Source of the DNA: DASWVC01 sp036401335
GTDB taxonomy: Bacteria; Verrucomicrobiota; Verrucomicrobiia; Chthoniobacterales; JAFAMB01
Length of the DNA: 46,503 nucleotides
Assembly (NCBI GenBank): GCA_036401335.1
Contig: DASWVC010000201.1
Location: 1-46,503, forward strand
Direction of reading: 5' to 3'
In this document: piece after piece, positions 1 through 7,934 of the stretch
How the letters are laid out: each line of letters begins with the position of its first letter
How positions within the stretch are numbered: position 1 is the stretch's first letter
Translations under genes and position numbers: made by a program
Notes under the pieces: generated by a model
What the model was told of the DNA's origin: nothing
The model's input: the letters and a program-made list of their open reading frames with translations, nothing else
Databases searched by the model: none

Positions 1-2040
1 AGTGGGGGAATCTCGAACATCTCGTTTTCTTTCCGCGGCAACAACGCGGTCCGGGAAGCGATGCACGCCGCCTTTCTTTACCATGCGATCCAGGCCGGGC
101 TGGACATGGGAATTGTTAACGCGGGTCAATTGGCGGTGTACGAACAGATTCCGCCGGACTTGCTGGCCTTGGTGGAAGACGTGCTGTTGAACCGGCGCGC
201 GGACGCGACGGAGCGCCTGGTTGAATTTGCGGAAAAGGTAAAGGGCAGCACCAAAGCTCAGACGAAGGACGACGTGTGGCGCAACGGCCCCGTGGAAGAG
301 CGCCTGGCCCATGCGTTGGTCAAAGGAATTGTCGATTACATCGACCAGGACACGGAAGAGGCGCGGCAGAAATGCGAGAAACCGCTGGAGGTTATTGAAG
401 GCCCGTTGATGGCAGGGATGAGCATTGTGGGGGACCTGTTTGGGGCGGGCAAAATGTTCCTGCCCCAAGTCGTGAAGAGTGCGCGCGTGATGAAAAAAGC
501 CGTGGCCTACCTGACCCCTTTCCTGGAAGCGGAAAAGGCCGCGGCGCAGGACACCCGGGCCCAGGGCAAAGTCTTAATGGCGACCGTAAAAGGCGATGTG
601 CACGACATCGGCAAGAACATTGTTTCGGTGGTGCTGGCCTGCAACAACTACGAGGTCATCGACCTGGGGGTAATGGTGCCGGCCGACAAAATCCTGGAAG
701 CGGCCGCTCGCCTGCGGGTAAACGTGATTGGACTAAGCGGATTGATCACGCCGTCTCTGGACGAGATGGTTCACGTGGCCCAGGAAATGGAGCGCCTGCA
801 GTTGCGGCTGCCGCTGCTGATCGGCGGAGCGACCACGAGCCGGGCGCATACCGCCGTTAAAATCGCACCGCATTACCACGGTCCAACTGTTCACGTCGTT
901 GATGCCTCGCGGGCGGTCGGTGTGGTGGGCTCGCTTCTTAGCGAGGAGCAATCCGTCGAGTACGTCCGGCAAAATGCGGCCGCGCAGCAACGGTTGCGGG
1001 AGGATTTTGACAGCCGCAACACCAACCGTGACCTGCTCCCGCTGGAACAAGCCCGCGACCATCGGCCGCGCTTTGATTGGGCCAACCTGCCCGTGGATTG
1101 TCCGGCTTTTACCGGCGTCCGCGTGATCGGTAACCAGAGCCTGGAGGAACTGGTGCCGTACATCGACTGGTCGCCGTTTTTCCACACCTGGGAGTTGCGT
1201 GGGCGGTTTCCCGCGATTTTCGATGACCTGGTAGTGGGCGAACAGGCCCGCCTGTTGTACGAGGATGCGCAAAAACTTCTGCAGGACATCGTCAACGGCA
1301 AGTTGTTTCAGGCCCGTGCCGCCTACGGGTTCTGGCCGGCGAACAGCCGCGGTGACGACGTGTTGTTGTTCACCGACGAAACCCGCCGGCAGCCCCTGGC
1401 TACATTCCATTTTCTTCGTCAGCAGATGCGCAAGCCGAACGGACAATTCAACCATTGCCTGGCGGATTACATCGCGCCGGTTGCGAGCGGCCGGCCGGAC
1501 TTCCTGGGGGCGTTCGTCGTCACGGCTGGGTTCGGGGTGGATGAGCTGGCCCGGCAGTTCGAAGCCGATCATGACGATTACAATGCCATCATGGCCAAGG
1601 CCCTGGCAGACCGTCTGGCGGAAGCCTTTGCAGAGTGCCTGCACGAACGGGCCCGGCGCGATTGGGGCTACGGCCTCACCGAAAAACTTTCCAAACAGGA
1701 CATGATCCGGGAAGCCTACCGAGGAATCCGGCCGGCCGCCGGTTACCCGGCCTGTCCCGACCACACCGAGAAAAGGACGTTGTTCGACTTGCTGGATGCG
1801 GAGCGAAACGCCGGCGTCCGTCTCACCGAGAATTACGCGATGTGGCCGGGAGCCGCGGTTAGCGGGCTGTATTTCGCCCACCCGGAAGCGAAATATTTCG
1901 GTGTGGGAAAACTTGGTCGGGATCAGGTTTTGGATTACCAACGGCGGAAGCAACTTTCATTGGCTGAGGTGGAACGTTGGCTGGGGCCTTACCTCAATTA
2001 CCAGCCGGAAGCGCTCGCGGCCGTCGTCACCCCGTCCTAA
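1..2040 (+). CDS. metH: Methionine synthase, cobalamin-dependent (C-terminal part, 5' truncated)
   Basis: The frame is open from base 1, so only the last 679 residues are present; the homocysteine-binding domain and most of the folate domain lie outside the window. The visible start is the end of the pterin domain, with the typical SFSFRGNN stretch just before residue 21. A B12-binding cap and Rossmann domain follow, with DVHDIGKN at residues 199-206; H201 is the expected cobalt ligand. GLITPSLDEM and GGATTSRAHTA are further MetH signatures. The last third is the reactivation domain, with a RxxxGY S-adenosylmethionine motif near residue 575 and the ending YFGVGKLGRDQV. The protein transfers methyl from methyltetrahydrofolate to homocysteine in the cytosol. 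The next 150 bases contain no clear terminator. Identification is secure. Confidence 0.97.
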   Translation, partial: SGGISNISFSFRGNNAVREAMHAAFLYHAIQAGLDMGIVNAGQLAVYEQIPPDLLALVEDVLLNRRADATERLVEFAEKVKGSTKAQTKDDVWRNGPVEERLAHALVKGIVDYIDQDTEEARQKCEKPLEVIEGPLMAGMSIVGDLFGAGKMFLPQVVKSARVMKKAVAYLTPFLEAEKAAAQDTRAQGKVLMATVKGDVHDIGKNIVSVVLACNNYEVIDLGVMVPADKILEAAARLRVNVIGLSGLITPSLDEMVHVAQEMERLQLRLPLLIGGATTSRAHTAVKIAPHYHGPTVHVVDASRAVGVVGSLLSEEQSVEYVRQNAAAQQRLREDFDSRNTNRDLLPLEQARDHRPRFDWANLPVDCPAFTGVRVIGNQSLEELVPYIDWSPFFHTWELRGRFPAIFDDLVVGEQARLLYEDAQKLLQDIVNGKLFQARAAYGFWPANSRGDDVLLFTDETRRQPLATFHFLRQQMRKPNGQFNHCLADYIAPVASGRPDFLGAFVVTAGFGVDELARQFEADHDDYNAIMAKALADRLAEAFAECLHERARRDWGYGLTEKLSKQDMIREAYRGIRPAAGYPACPDHTEKRTLFDLLDAERNAGVRLTENYAMWPGAAVSGLYFAHPEAKYFGVGKLGRDQVLDYQRRKQLSLAEVERWLGPYLNYQPEALAAVVTPS

Positions 2041-2199
2041 GCAGCCGGGTACCCTGCTTCGTTGCCGGGACGCGAAGCCCAGCGGGCGGAAAATGGGGTC
2101 CGGGAAGGTGCGTTCCGGTAGGGGACGGTTCGGTGGACCGCGAGCCGTACGGATTCGAGGTAACCGGCCGGCAATAGCGCCCGGAAGAAAAGCACTGAC

Positions 2200-2227
2200 T
2201 TGACTTCCTAAAGCCTAGTGATATGGT
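2200..2227 (+). promoter_or_regulatory. Sigma70-like promoter ahead of structured RNA
   Basis: A -35-like TTGACT (2200-2205) and a -10-like TATGGT (2222-2227) are separated by 16 bases. This is the best promoter match I see in the window, and it would start transcription near 2234, just ahead of the strong hairpin region. It lies about 160 bases downstream of the metH stop, so the RNA and small frames behind it are probably not simply metH read-through. No operator was recognised. Confidence 0.55.
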
Positions 2228-2233
2228 AGGGAA

Positions 2234-2395
2234 GGTTTTCAAAGCAGCTATTGAGTTCTCTGGGCATTCTGGAGGCCTGGTCCGAGTAAGGGCCAGTTCC
2301 ACCGGGATGCTGAGAGGACAAAGCTAAAAGGGTCTCTAAGAGAGTCCTGGCGCTTGTTCTCAAGGTAGTAAACAACACTTGAGAAAGGTAACCAG
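2234..2395 (+). ncRNA. Structured RNA or 5' leader, unknown class
   Basis: The main element is a long hairpin. Bases 2255-2272 pair with 2302-2319 over 18 positions with one mismatch and a few G-T pairs. Inside it, 2277-2283 pairs with 2290-2296 around the loop GAGTAA. A second hairpin pairs TTCTCAAG with CTTGAGAA (about 2357-2386) just before the first small reading frame. No T-run terminator follows the main stem, so this could be the leader of the small frames at 2396-2983 or an independent small RNA. I could not match it to TPP, cobalamin, SAM, guanidine, glycine or ydaO riboswitches, RNase P RNA, tmRNA or SRP RNA. A lineage-specific RNA motif is possible. The structure was inferred by eye. 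Confidence 0.5.
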
Positions 2396-2527
2396 ATGGA
2401 AATCATGCAAGCGGCCGCGGGCGCACCGTTCGCCCACTTTCTGGCTGCGCTAGCGGTGCCTCCGGAGGCGCTCGGCGCCTATCTTAAACAGCAGGCGAAA
2501 CAAAGCGCTGACGTAGCGGTGGCCTGA
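2396..2527 (+). CDS. Small hypothetical protein, 43 aa
   Basis: This short frame begins with ATG 8 bases after GAAAGG, a plausible ribosome-binding site at the end of the structured RNA. The product starts MEIMQAAAGAPF and is Ala-rich, with a moderately hydrophobic centre (HFLAALAVPP) and a polar tail containing KQQAKQ. No family is recognised. Its support is positional: promoter, leader RNA, binding site, start codon. It could be a leader peptide or a chance frame. Confidence 0.35.
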   Translation: MEIMQAAAGAPFAHFLAALAVPPEALGAYLKQQAKQSADVAVA

Positions 2528-2609
2528 CTATCTGACTGGCGGTCCCGGATCTTTCCTGGTCCAACCTCCAACCTGATCCAAACATTTTTGTATCCTGTAA
2601 TTTTAATCT

Positions 2610-2837
2610 ATGAACACTCTGCCCAATTTCGGCCTTCAACTCATCTTTAAAGCATTATTTGCGGGCTCGCAGCACGCGATCGCCGTCGAACCCGAGTTGC
2701 CGGCGCTGGACTTCGCACAGCTGCGCAATCTGCCGCGCGACCCGAATAAAATGAATGCGCGTGGAAGCCACTGGCAACCATCGAAAGCGCCTGGGGCGTT
2801 CCCGCCTCCGGTCCCTTTCAACTACCCTAACTCCTAA
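2610..2837 (+). CDS. Small hypothetical protein, 75 aa
   Basis: The frame starts at ATG after an AT-rich stretch without a clear ribosome-binding site. The first 25 residues are mildly hydrophobic (NFGLQLIFKALFAG). The rest is Pro-rich and polar and ends in PPPVPFNYPNS. No domain is recognised. It follows the 43-residue frame by 82 bases and precedes another 43-residue frame by 14 bases, so the three could form a mini-operon. The two minus-strand frames over it look less protein-like. Low confidence. Confidence 0.3.
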   Translation: MNTLPNFGLQLIFKALFAGSQHAIAVEPELPALDFAQLRNLPRDPNKMNARGSHWQPSKAPGAFPPPVPFNYPNS

Positions 2838-2851
2838 AAAACCAAATCCAA

Positions 2852-2983
2852 ATGGACTTAGCAAAATTTATCTCTGATTTCAGTGTAGTAACCCTCACCA
2901 CCGCCCTGGTGCTCGCGCCGCGCGCACTGGACACTTATTGGGCAATCCGCGAAGAGAAAAAAGCCGAGCAGGCTTCAGAATAA
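2852..2983 (+). CDS. Small putative membrane-associated protein, 43 aa
   Basis: It reads MDLAKFISDFSVVTLTTALV followed by LAPRALDTYW and a charged tail rich in Glu and Lys. One hydrophobic helix (about residues 10-24) with a polar C-terminus is typical of single-pass small membrane proteins. The upstream region is A-rich without a strong Shine-Dalgarno sequence. No family is recognised. Amino-acid composition makes this the most convincing of the small frames here, but conservation would be needed to prove it. Confidence 0.4.
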   Translation: MDLAKFISDFSVVTLTTALVLAPRALDTYWAIREEKKAEQASE

Positions 2984-3203
2984 CGCCGCCTGCTGGCATG
3001 AAGTGTACCGCCGGCTGGGTATGGCCGGAGGCGCCGGAGAAGGCGCTTCCGGCACAACCTGGTGGCGCTGCGGAACAGACCGTAAAACCGGGACCGGTCT
3101 AATCCGGGCCAGGAAAACCATGCCAACGCCATGCTGGCAGCGCCCGCGGCCGCCGGTCAAGAAGTCACTGGTGGTTAACGGCGGGAATGGCTACCTGTAC
3201 GCC

Positions 3204-3302
3204 ATGCACATCGGCATCATTCACGTTCCCTTCACCCTCATGATCTTACTGGTTCTCTCTGGCCTCATCTCCTACGTGATGTGGTTCATGTCGCGCACTT
3301 GA
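3204..3302 (+). CDS. Tiny hydrophobic peptide, 32 aa
   Basis: The frame begins MHIGIIHVPFTLMILLVLSG and ends in WFMSRT: almost entirely one transmembrane helix with a short basic end. The frame stays open upstream to 3003, but that part is Arg/Gly/Pro-rich and looks non-coding, so the inner ATG is preferred. Size and shape resemble small membrane subunits or type I toxin-like peptides. No antisense RNA or partner was identified and no function is assigned. Confidence 0.3.
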   Translation: MHIGIIHVPFTLMILLVLSGLISYVMWFMSRT

Positions 3303-3954
3303 GGGAGCCGCCACGTTCCTTTTCCGTTTAACGGGACGATAGCAAACGGCCAGATTCCTTTCCGAAACAGGCATGTGTCCTGTAGCTGGCGGTCGGTGAG
3401 GAGTAACCGGCCCTATTACGCCACGGCGCATCATCCCGGGTCGCGGTCAGGGTCGGCGGTCCCCCTCGCCGGCCGCGCCGGGCGGCTTGGCAACGCGGAA
3501 GGCCCCTTCACGCCGGGCCGACGGCGACTTTTAGCACACCGAATATTCACCGTTCACCACACCCCAAAAACAAAACAGCCTGCCTGGAAGGCCGCAGCCG
3601 CGGCCAGCAGGACGATGAAGGTCAAGTGGATCCAATCCGCCCCGGCCGGAAGGTTGGTGGGCACGCGGCCCATGCCGGTTGGCGCGAGGTGGCCCGGGTT
3701 GCGTTGGCGGGTGACGCCGGTGGTGCGGTAAGCCTCCGACCCTTGGAGGAGAGTCACGCGACCGGCGGGCAGAATGAGCACGGTCGCTGGCTGCGCGAAA
3801 GCCCATTCCAGACCGGACGACCGTTGCCACAACGTGTCGTCAGCGCTGTGCCGCGCCCGCGGGCGAGGAAAGAGGACCAGAGCCTCGGAGGACCGACGCA
3901 GTTCGGCTCCGTTAGCGCCCGCTCGAGCCCCCGGGGCTTGCGCCGCGCGCGCCT
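3303..3954. other. Long intergenic stretch without a convincing gene
   Basis: About 650 GC-rich bases separate the tiny hydrophobic frame from the GlxA-type regulator. Open frames exist on both strands but are Arg/Pro/Ala-rich and resemble GC-driven spurious frames. The only protein-like segment is a 39-residue minus-strand frame at 3554-3673 (MGRVPTNLPAGADWIHLTFI, then a hydrophobic Ala-rich helix ending FVFGVW), a possible tiny membrane protein without a visible ribosome-binding site. No RNA gene, repeat or mobile element is recognised. Confidence 0.4.
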
Positions 3955-5070
3955 TCACCGGCCACCCCCGGCGAAGCCGCCTGACATGGTCGGAGTGCAG
4001 TCCTGGCCGAGTTTCACAAGGTCCCTTGACGCCTGATCGGTTCGGTCGAAGGAACGGCACGCGGGTGAGCTGCGGCGGCCAAACCGTCCTGTGTTCGTCG
4101 GGAGCGACCTGGGGTGAGCGGACCCGAGTCGCCGGCGCCAGACGGACGGTGAAACGCCGTGTGCAGCGGTCCAGAGGCGTCGAAAATGGCGAGGATCCAG
4201 AAAGCCGCATTTTTCGGCGACGGTTTCCGTCGTGAGGTCAGGGTCGCAAAGGAGGGACATGGCGAACTCGAGCCGGAGCCGCTGCTGGTACTGCAATGGG
4301 CTGAGGCCGGTTGCGGCTTTGAATGTACGTTGCAGGCCGCGCGGGCTCATGCGAGCCATGCGTGCGAGCGTGTCGAGTGTCACGGTGTCCTTGAAGTGAC
4401 TGTTTAGCCAGTCCTGGGTGCGGTGAATCCCTGGGTGCAGGTGATTGCGGAAGGCCACAAACACGCTGGCTTGCGGTTGCAGCCCATCGCGGCGCAGGTA
4501 AACGACCAGTTCCCGGGTTACCTGTGCTGCCATTCGGGGGCCGCCGTCGCGTTCCACGATGGAGAGAGCCAGGTCGATGCCGGAGGCGATTCCGGCACTG
4601 GTCATAATCGGTCCGTCCTGCACATAGAGGGCGGCTTCCACCACCCGCACGGCTGGGTAACGCCGTTCGAGCTCCGCAACGAGGCTCCAGTGGGTTGTGC
4701 AGCGGCGTCCGGTGAGAAATCCCATTTGCGCCAACACGAAAGCCCCGGAACAAATGGAAGCCAGTTCGGCACCCGCTTCGTAAGCCGCCAGCAGCCACCG
4801 TTGCAACGTGGCTGGAAGGATCCGAGGTGTGCGGTTGGCCTGGGTTCCCGGGATCACCACCAGGTCGTCTGGCCCTGGTGCCGGCCATTCGGTGGAGCAG
4901 TGAAGTCCCAGACCCTGGGCGCTGGGCAGGTCCGGCGTCGTCGCGCAAAACACCGTGTGGTAGCGGGCGCCGTACTGGTTGGCGGCATCAAACACCTGGG
5001 CCGGACCGGCGAGGTCCAGCAGGTGGACGTGCGGCAGCAACAAAAAAATCACACGACGTTCACGGTTCAT
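3955..5070 (-). CDS. GlxA-type transcriptional regulator (DJ-1/PfpI domain plus AraC DNA-binding domain)
   Basis: The 371-residue product begins MNRERRVIFLLLPHVHLLDL. The first ~185 residues form a DJ-1/PfpI (class I glutamine amidotransferase-like) domain with the nucleophile-elbow segment SICSGAFVLAQMGFLTG. The next ~110 residues are an AraC domain with two helix-turn-helix units (TLDTLARMARMSPRGLQRTF and ETVAEKCGFLDPRHFRRLW). The family usually acts as ligand-linked cytoplasmic activators. The frame opens 15 residues earlier, but the internal ATG fits the family start. The protein continues about 50 residues beyond the AraC domain into an Arg/Ser-rich tail, possibly a lost stop codon. It lies next to, but 226 bases from, the sugar ABC genes, so regulation of them is only a possibility. 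Confidence 0.85.
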   Translation of the reverse strand: MNRERRVIFLLLPHVHLLDLAGPAQVFDAANQYGARYHTVFCATTPDLPSAQGLGLHCSTEWPAPGPDDLVVIPGTQANRTPRILPATLQRWLLAAYEAGAELASICSGAFVLAQMGFLTGRRCTTHWSLVAELERRYPAVRVVEAALYVQDGPIMTSAGIASGIDLALSIVERDGGPRMAAQVTRELVVYLRRDGLQPQASVFVAFRNHLHPGIHRTQDWLNSHFKDTVTLDTLARMARMSPRGLQRTFKAATGLSPLQYQQRLRLEFAMSLLCDPDLTTETVAEKCGFLDPRHFRRLWTAAHGVSPSVWRRRLGSAHPRSLPTNTGRFGRRSSPACRSFDRTDQASRDLVKLGQDCTPTMSGGFAGGGR

Positions 5071-5296
5071 CGGGTGACCAGGCTCCGTTTCAAGGGTGCG
5101 GCACCAACCCGGCACCAGGGTTGGGCCCTGGGGCCGAAAAGGACGGAAATGGCCAGGGGTGTTGGGTCGTTGATGAAACAGTCGGGAGCGCTCATTCTGC
5201 TTCTATAGCAGGGCGCACGCTTAAAACGAGGGTTGGGAAAGACAACTCTCGGACGGATCACGCCAGATCCACCGGACCGGGCCAATGATCCCCTGA

Positions 5297-6307
5297 TCAG
5301 GTGCGTCGGGTCCAGATTCCGGATTGGAAGAGAACGGCCACCAGAATGATAACGCCTTTAACAACCTCCTGGTGGTACCCCGGCACATTCTTGAGGTTCA
5401 TGATGTTGCCGATGACGGCCAGGATCAGCACCCCCAGCAATGCATTCAACGCGGTGCCGCGGCCGCCCATGAGGCTTGCGCCGCCGATCACGACCGCGGC
5501 AATCACGTCCAGTTCCATCCCGATCCCCAGCACCGGCGATCCGACGCCGGAGCGGGCTGTATTCACCACCCCGGCAAGCGCACTCAGGCCGCCGGAGATG
5601 ACGTAGGTCGCAAAAATATACCACGCAATGCTGATGCCCGAGAGCCGCACGGCTTCCTGGTTGCTGCCGATGGCGGTGACCAACCGGCCGAAGGCGGTGT
5701 AATGCAATAAGAACCAGGTGATCGCAAAAACCCCCAGCATCAGGATGACCGGATTCGCGACGCCCCACGTCAGGCCCTTGCCGAAATTATTCAGGAACTG
5801 GCCATTGGCCCCGACGAGAATAGGCTGGCCTTTTGAAACAATAAAGGCCGTCCCGCGAGCGATCGTCATCATGCCAAGGGTGACCACAAACGCTGGCATC
5901 CGACGGCCAGCGACCAGGTAACCTGACACCGCGCCCATGGCGCAACCGATAAGGACTGCTCCGGGGATCGCGCCAGCGACCGGCATCGTGCCAAGAAAAT
6001 GGGCCACTAAGACGCTGCCGCAAGCCGAGACGGAGCCGACAGACAGGTCGATGCCGCCCGTCAGAATGACCAGAAGCATGCCCATGCTCGAGATGCCTAC
6101 CACGGCGCTTTGGCGCAACACGTTGGTGATGTTGCGCTGCGTGAAGAAGTCGCCCGACACAAAACTGGCGCCGATCACCAACAACACAAAGATTAGGGCG
6201 ATGTTGTAGCGGGCCAGAGATCCGCTCAGGCTCGAAAAATCATATCCCGGGCGCGTTTCCATAGGGCGGAGGTGGCCCGCCTGCGGCTCTGTCTTGGGTT
6301 TGTTCAA
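5297..6307 (-). CDS. Ribose-type ABC transporter permease
   Basis: A 336-residue multi-pass membrane protein of the RbsC/BPD_transp_2 family. It contains typical segments GGIDLSVGSVSACGSVL and TALNALLGVLILAVIGNIMN, and about 8-10 hydrophobic helices. The start is TTG and overlaps the ATPase stop by four bases (TTGA); GGAAAGG lies about 8 bases upstream of this TTG, which supports it over the internal ATG at 6262. It is the last gene of a binding protein-ATPase-permease operon that imports a sugar across the inner membrane. The substrate cannot be read from the sequence. Confidence 0.93.
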   Translation of the reverse strand: MNKPKTEPQAGHLRPMETRPGYDFSSLSGSLARYNIALIFVLLVIGASFVSGDFFTQRNITNVLRQSAVVGISSMGMLLVILTGGIDLSVGSVSACGSVLVAHFLGTMPVAGAIPGAVLIGCAMGAVSGYLVAGRRMPAFVVTLGMMTIARGTAFIVSKGQPILVGANGQFLNNFGKGLTWGVANPVILMLGVFAITWFLLHYTAFGRLVTAIGSNQEAVRLSGISIAWYIFATYVISGGLSALAGVVNTARSGVGSPVLGIGMELDVIAAVVIGGASLMGGRGTALNALLGVLILAVIGNIMNLKNVPGYHQEVVKGVIILVAVLFQSGIWTRRT

Positions 6308-7809
6308 TGAGTTACCTTTCCGTCCTGCTGGAGGCCCCGGAGGGCGAGGCGCATGATGTTTGCTTCTGAAAAGTCGCCCTTTTGGAGCTCGCCGGCGATG
6401 CGGCCACGGCTCATCACAAGGATCCGATCGCTCATCCCGAGCACCTCAACCAGATCGGAGGAGATGAGCACCACGGCCAGCCCCTCGGCGGCGAGTTCGT
6501 CAATCAACCGGTAGATTTCGGCTTTGGCGCCGACGTCGACCCCGCGGGTGGGTTCATCAAAGATGATCACGCGGCACCCCGCGCCGAACCATTTTGCAAG
6601 TACCACCTTTTGCTGGTTGCCCCCGGACAGGCTGTTCACCGGCGCTTCGATGCTGCGCATTTTGATCGCGAGCCGTTTGGCCAGCCCTTGCACCGCCCGC
6701 CCTTCGGTTTTCGTCTTGATCACCCCGAAGGGCGCGAGAAAACGCCCGAGCATGGACATGGTCGCGTTTTGGCGGATGGGCAGCGAGATCACGACGCCCT
6801 GCGCCTTCCGATCTTCAGGCACCAAGCCAATGCCGGCCCGCACGGCGTCCCGGGGCGCGCGGATGGACGGGCGTTTCCCGTTCAGCGTCACGGTGCCGCT
6901 GCCTTTGCGCTCTGCCCCAAAGATCGCGCGCGCCGTTTCGGTGCGACCACTGCCGATCAAGCCCGCAATGCCCAGGATTTCACCGGCGCGGACGTCGAAA
7001 GAGACCTCTTCCACCTTTTTGCCAAACCGCAGTTTTTCGACCTTCAGGACAACCTCCCCCACCTTCCGCTTACGCCCGGGAAAGAGTTCGGTGACGTGGC
7101 GGCCCACCATCATGTCGATGAGTTGTTCCGAATTGATTTCCTGGGGCGAAACGGTGCCGATCGTGCGCCCGTCTTTAAGCACCGTGATGGCGTCGGCCAC
7201 CTGAAAAATTTCTTCAAGCCGGTGGGAAATGTAGATGATGCTCACCCCGCGGTGACTGAGCTTTTTGATCAATCCAAGAAGGCTTTTTACTTCGGGCGGC
7301 GCAAGGACCGCGGTCGGCTCGTCGAGGATCAGAATCTTGACGTCCTTGGAGAGCGCTTTCGCAATCTCCACCACTTGTTGGTAGGCCAGCGGGAGATCGC
7401 CTAAGCGCGCCTTCGGGTCGAGGTCGAACCCGATTTCCTTTAAGATCGCCCCGGAACGCTCCTGCAGTTGTTTCCACGGAATGAGCCCCGGCAAATCCCC
7501 CAAAAAAATATTTTCGGCGACGCTGAGGTCCGGGGCCAGCACCAACTCCTGATAAATAATGCCGATGCCCAGCCGGCGCGAAACGTGGGGGTTGCCGATT
7601 TCAACGGATTGACCGGCCACCCGAATCTCGCCGGCATCGCGACGGTAGGCGCCGGATAAGATTTTCATCAGGGTTGACTTGCCCGCCCCGTTTTCACCCA
7701 GCAAGGCGTGCACCTCACCCCGTTTGACCGCAAATGAAACGTGGTCCAACGCCCGGATCCCGCCGAACTGCTTCGAGATTCCGACCATTTCTACGGCGTA
7801 ATCAGCCAT
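6304..7809 (-). CDS. Ribose-type ABC transporter ATP-binding protein (two ABC domains)
   Basis: The 501-residue product carries two fused nucleotide-binding domains, as in RbsA/MglA/XylG. The N-terminal half has Walker A GENGAGKST, a degenerate signature (LPLAYQQVVEIAKAL) and Walker B ILILDEPTAVL. The C-terminal half has the usual altered Walker A (GLIGSGRTET), LSGGNQQKVVLAKW and VIIFDEPTRGVDVG. The frame extends 32 residues upstream, but the start MADYAVEMVG matches the family. It couples ATP hydrolysis to sugar import with the permease it overlaps. The binding-protein gene lies 125 bases upstream, in the same direction. Confidence 0.94.
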   Translation of the reverse strand: MADYAVEMVGISKQFGGIRALDHVSFAVKRGEVHALLGENGAGKSTLMKILSGAYRRDAGEIRVAGQSVEIGNPHVSRRLGIGIIYQELVLAPDLSVAENIFLGDLPGLIPWKQLQERSGAILKEIGFDLDPKARLGDLPLAYQQVVEIAKALSKDVKILILDEPTAVLAPPEVKSLLGLIKKLSHRGVSIIYISHRLEEIFQVADAITVLKDGRTIGTVSPQEINSEQLIDMMVGRHVTELFPGRKRKVGEVVLKVEKLRFGKKVEEVSFDVRAGEILGIAGLIGSGRTETARAIFGAERKGSGTVTLNGKRPSIRAPRDAVRAGIGLVPEDRKAQGVVISLPIRQNATMSMLGRFLAPFGVIKTKTEGRAVQGLAKRLAIKMRSIEAPVNSLSGGNQQKVVLAKWFGAGCRVIIFDEPTRGVDVGAKAEIYRLIDELAAEGLAVVLISSDLVEVLGMSDRILVMSRGRIAGELQKGDFSEANIMRLALRGLQQDGKVTH

Positions 7810-7934
7810 TCTTACTTGCTTGGAACGTGTTTGGTCGAAAGTGCCCCGAGCTCCAAGGCGGACGCTCGAGGCCGGGCCCGTAGGAAGACCGGGAGGGCCC
7901 GCCAAACGGCAGGCCCGGCAGGTTTCAGGACCGT

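Noticed and set aside
733..1953. A 406-codon open frame antisense to metH
   Set aside because: It lies fully inside metH on the opposite strand, is rich in Arg, Gly and Pro, has no domain and no ribosome-binding site; a GC-driven shadow.
2255..2340. Guanidine-I or TPP riboswitch
   Set aside because: Fragments such as GGTCCGAG, GCTGAGA and GGACAAA recall these classes, but the conserved order and the remaining core sequences are absent.
3204..3302. Type I toxin-antitoxin system
   Set aside because: Only a toxin-like peptide shape is seen; no antisense promoter or antitoxin RNA could be identified.
3554..4210. A 218-codon minus-strand frame overlapping the regulator end
   Set aside because: It shares its 3' half with intergenic DNA and its other half with the GlxA gene in another frame; composition is Arg/Pro/Ala-rich. 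Only the last 39 codons look protein-like.
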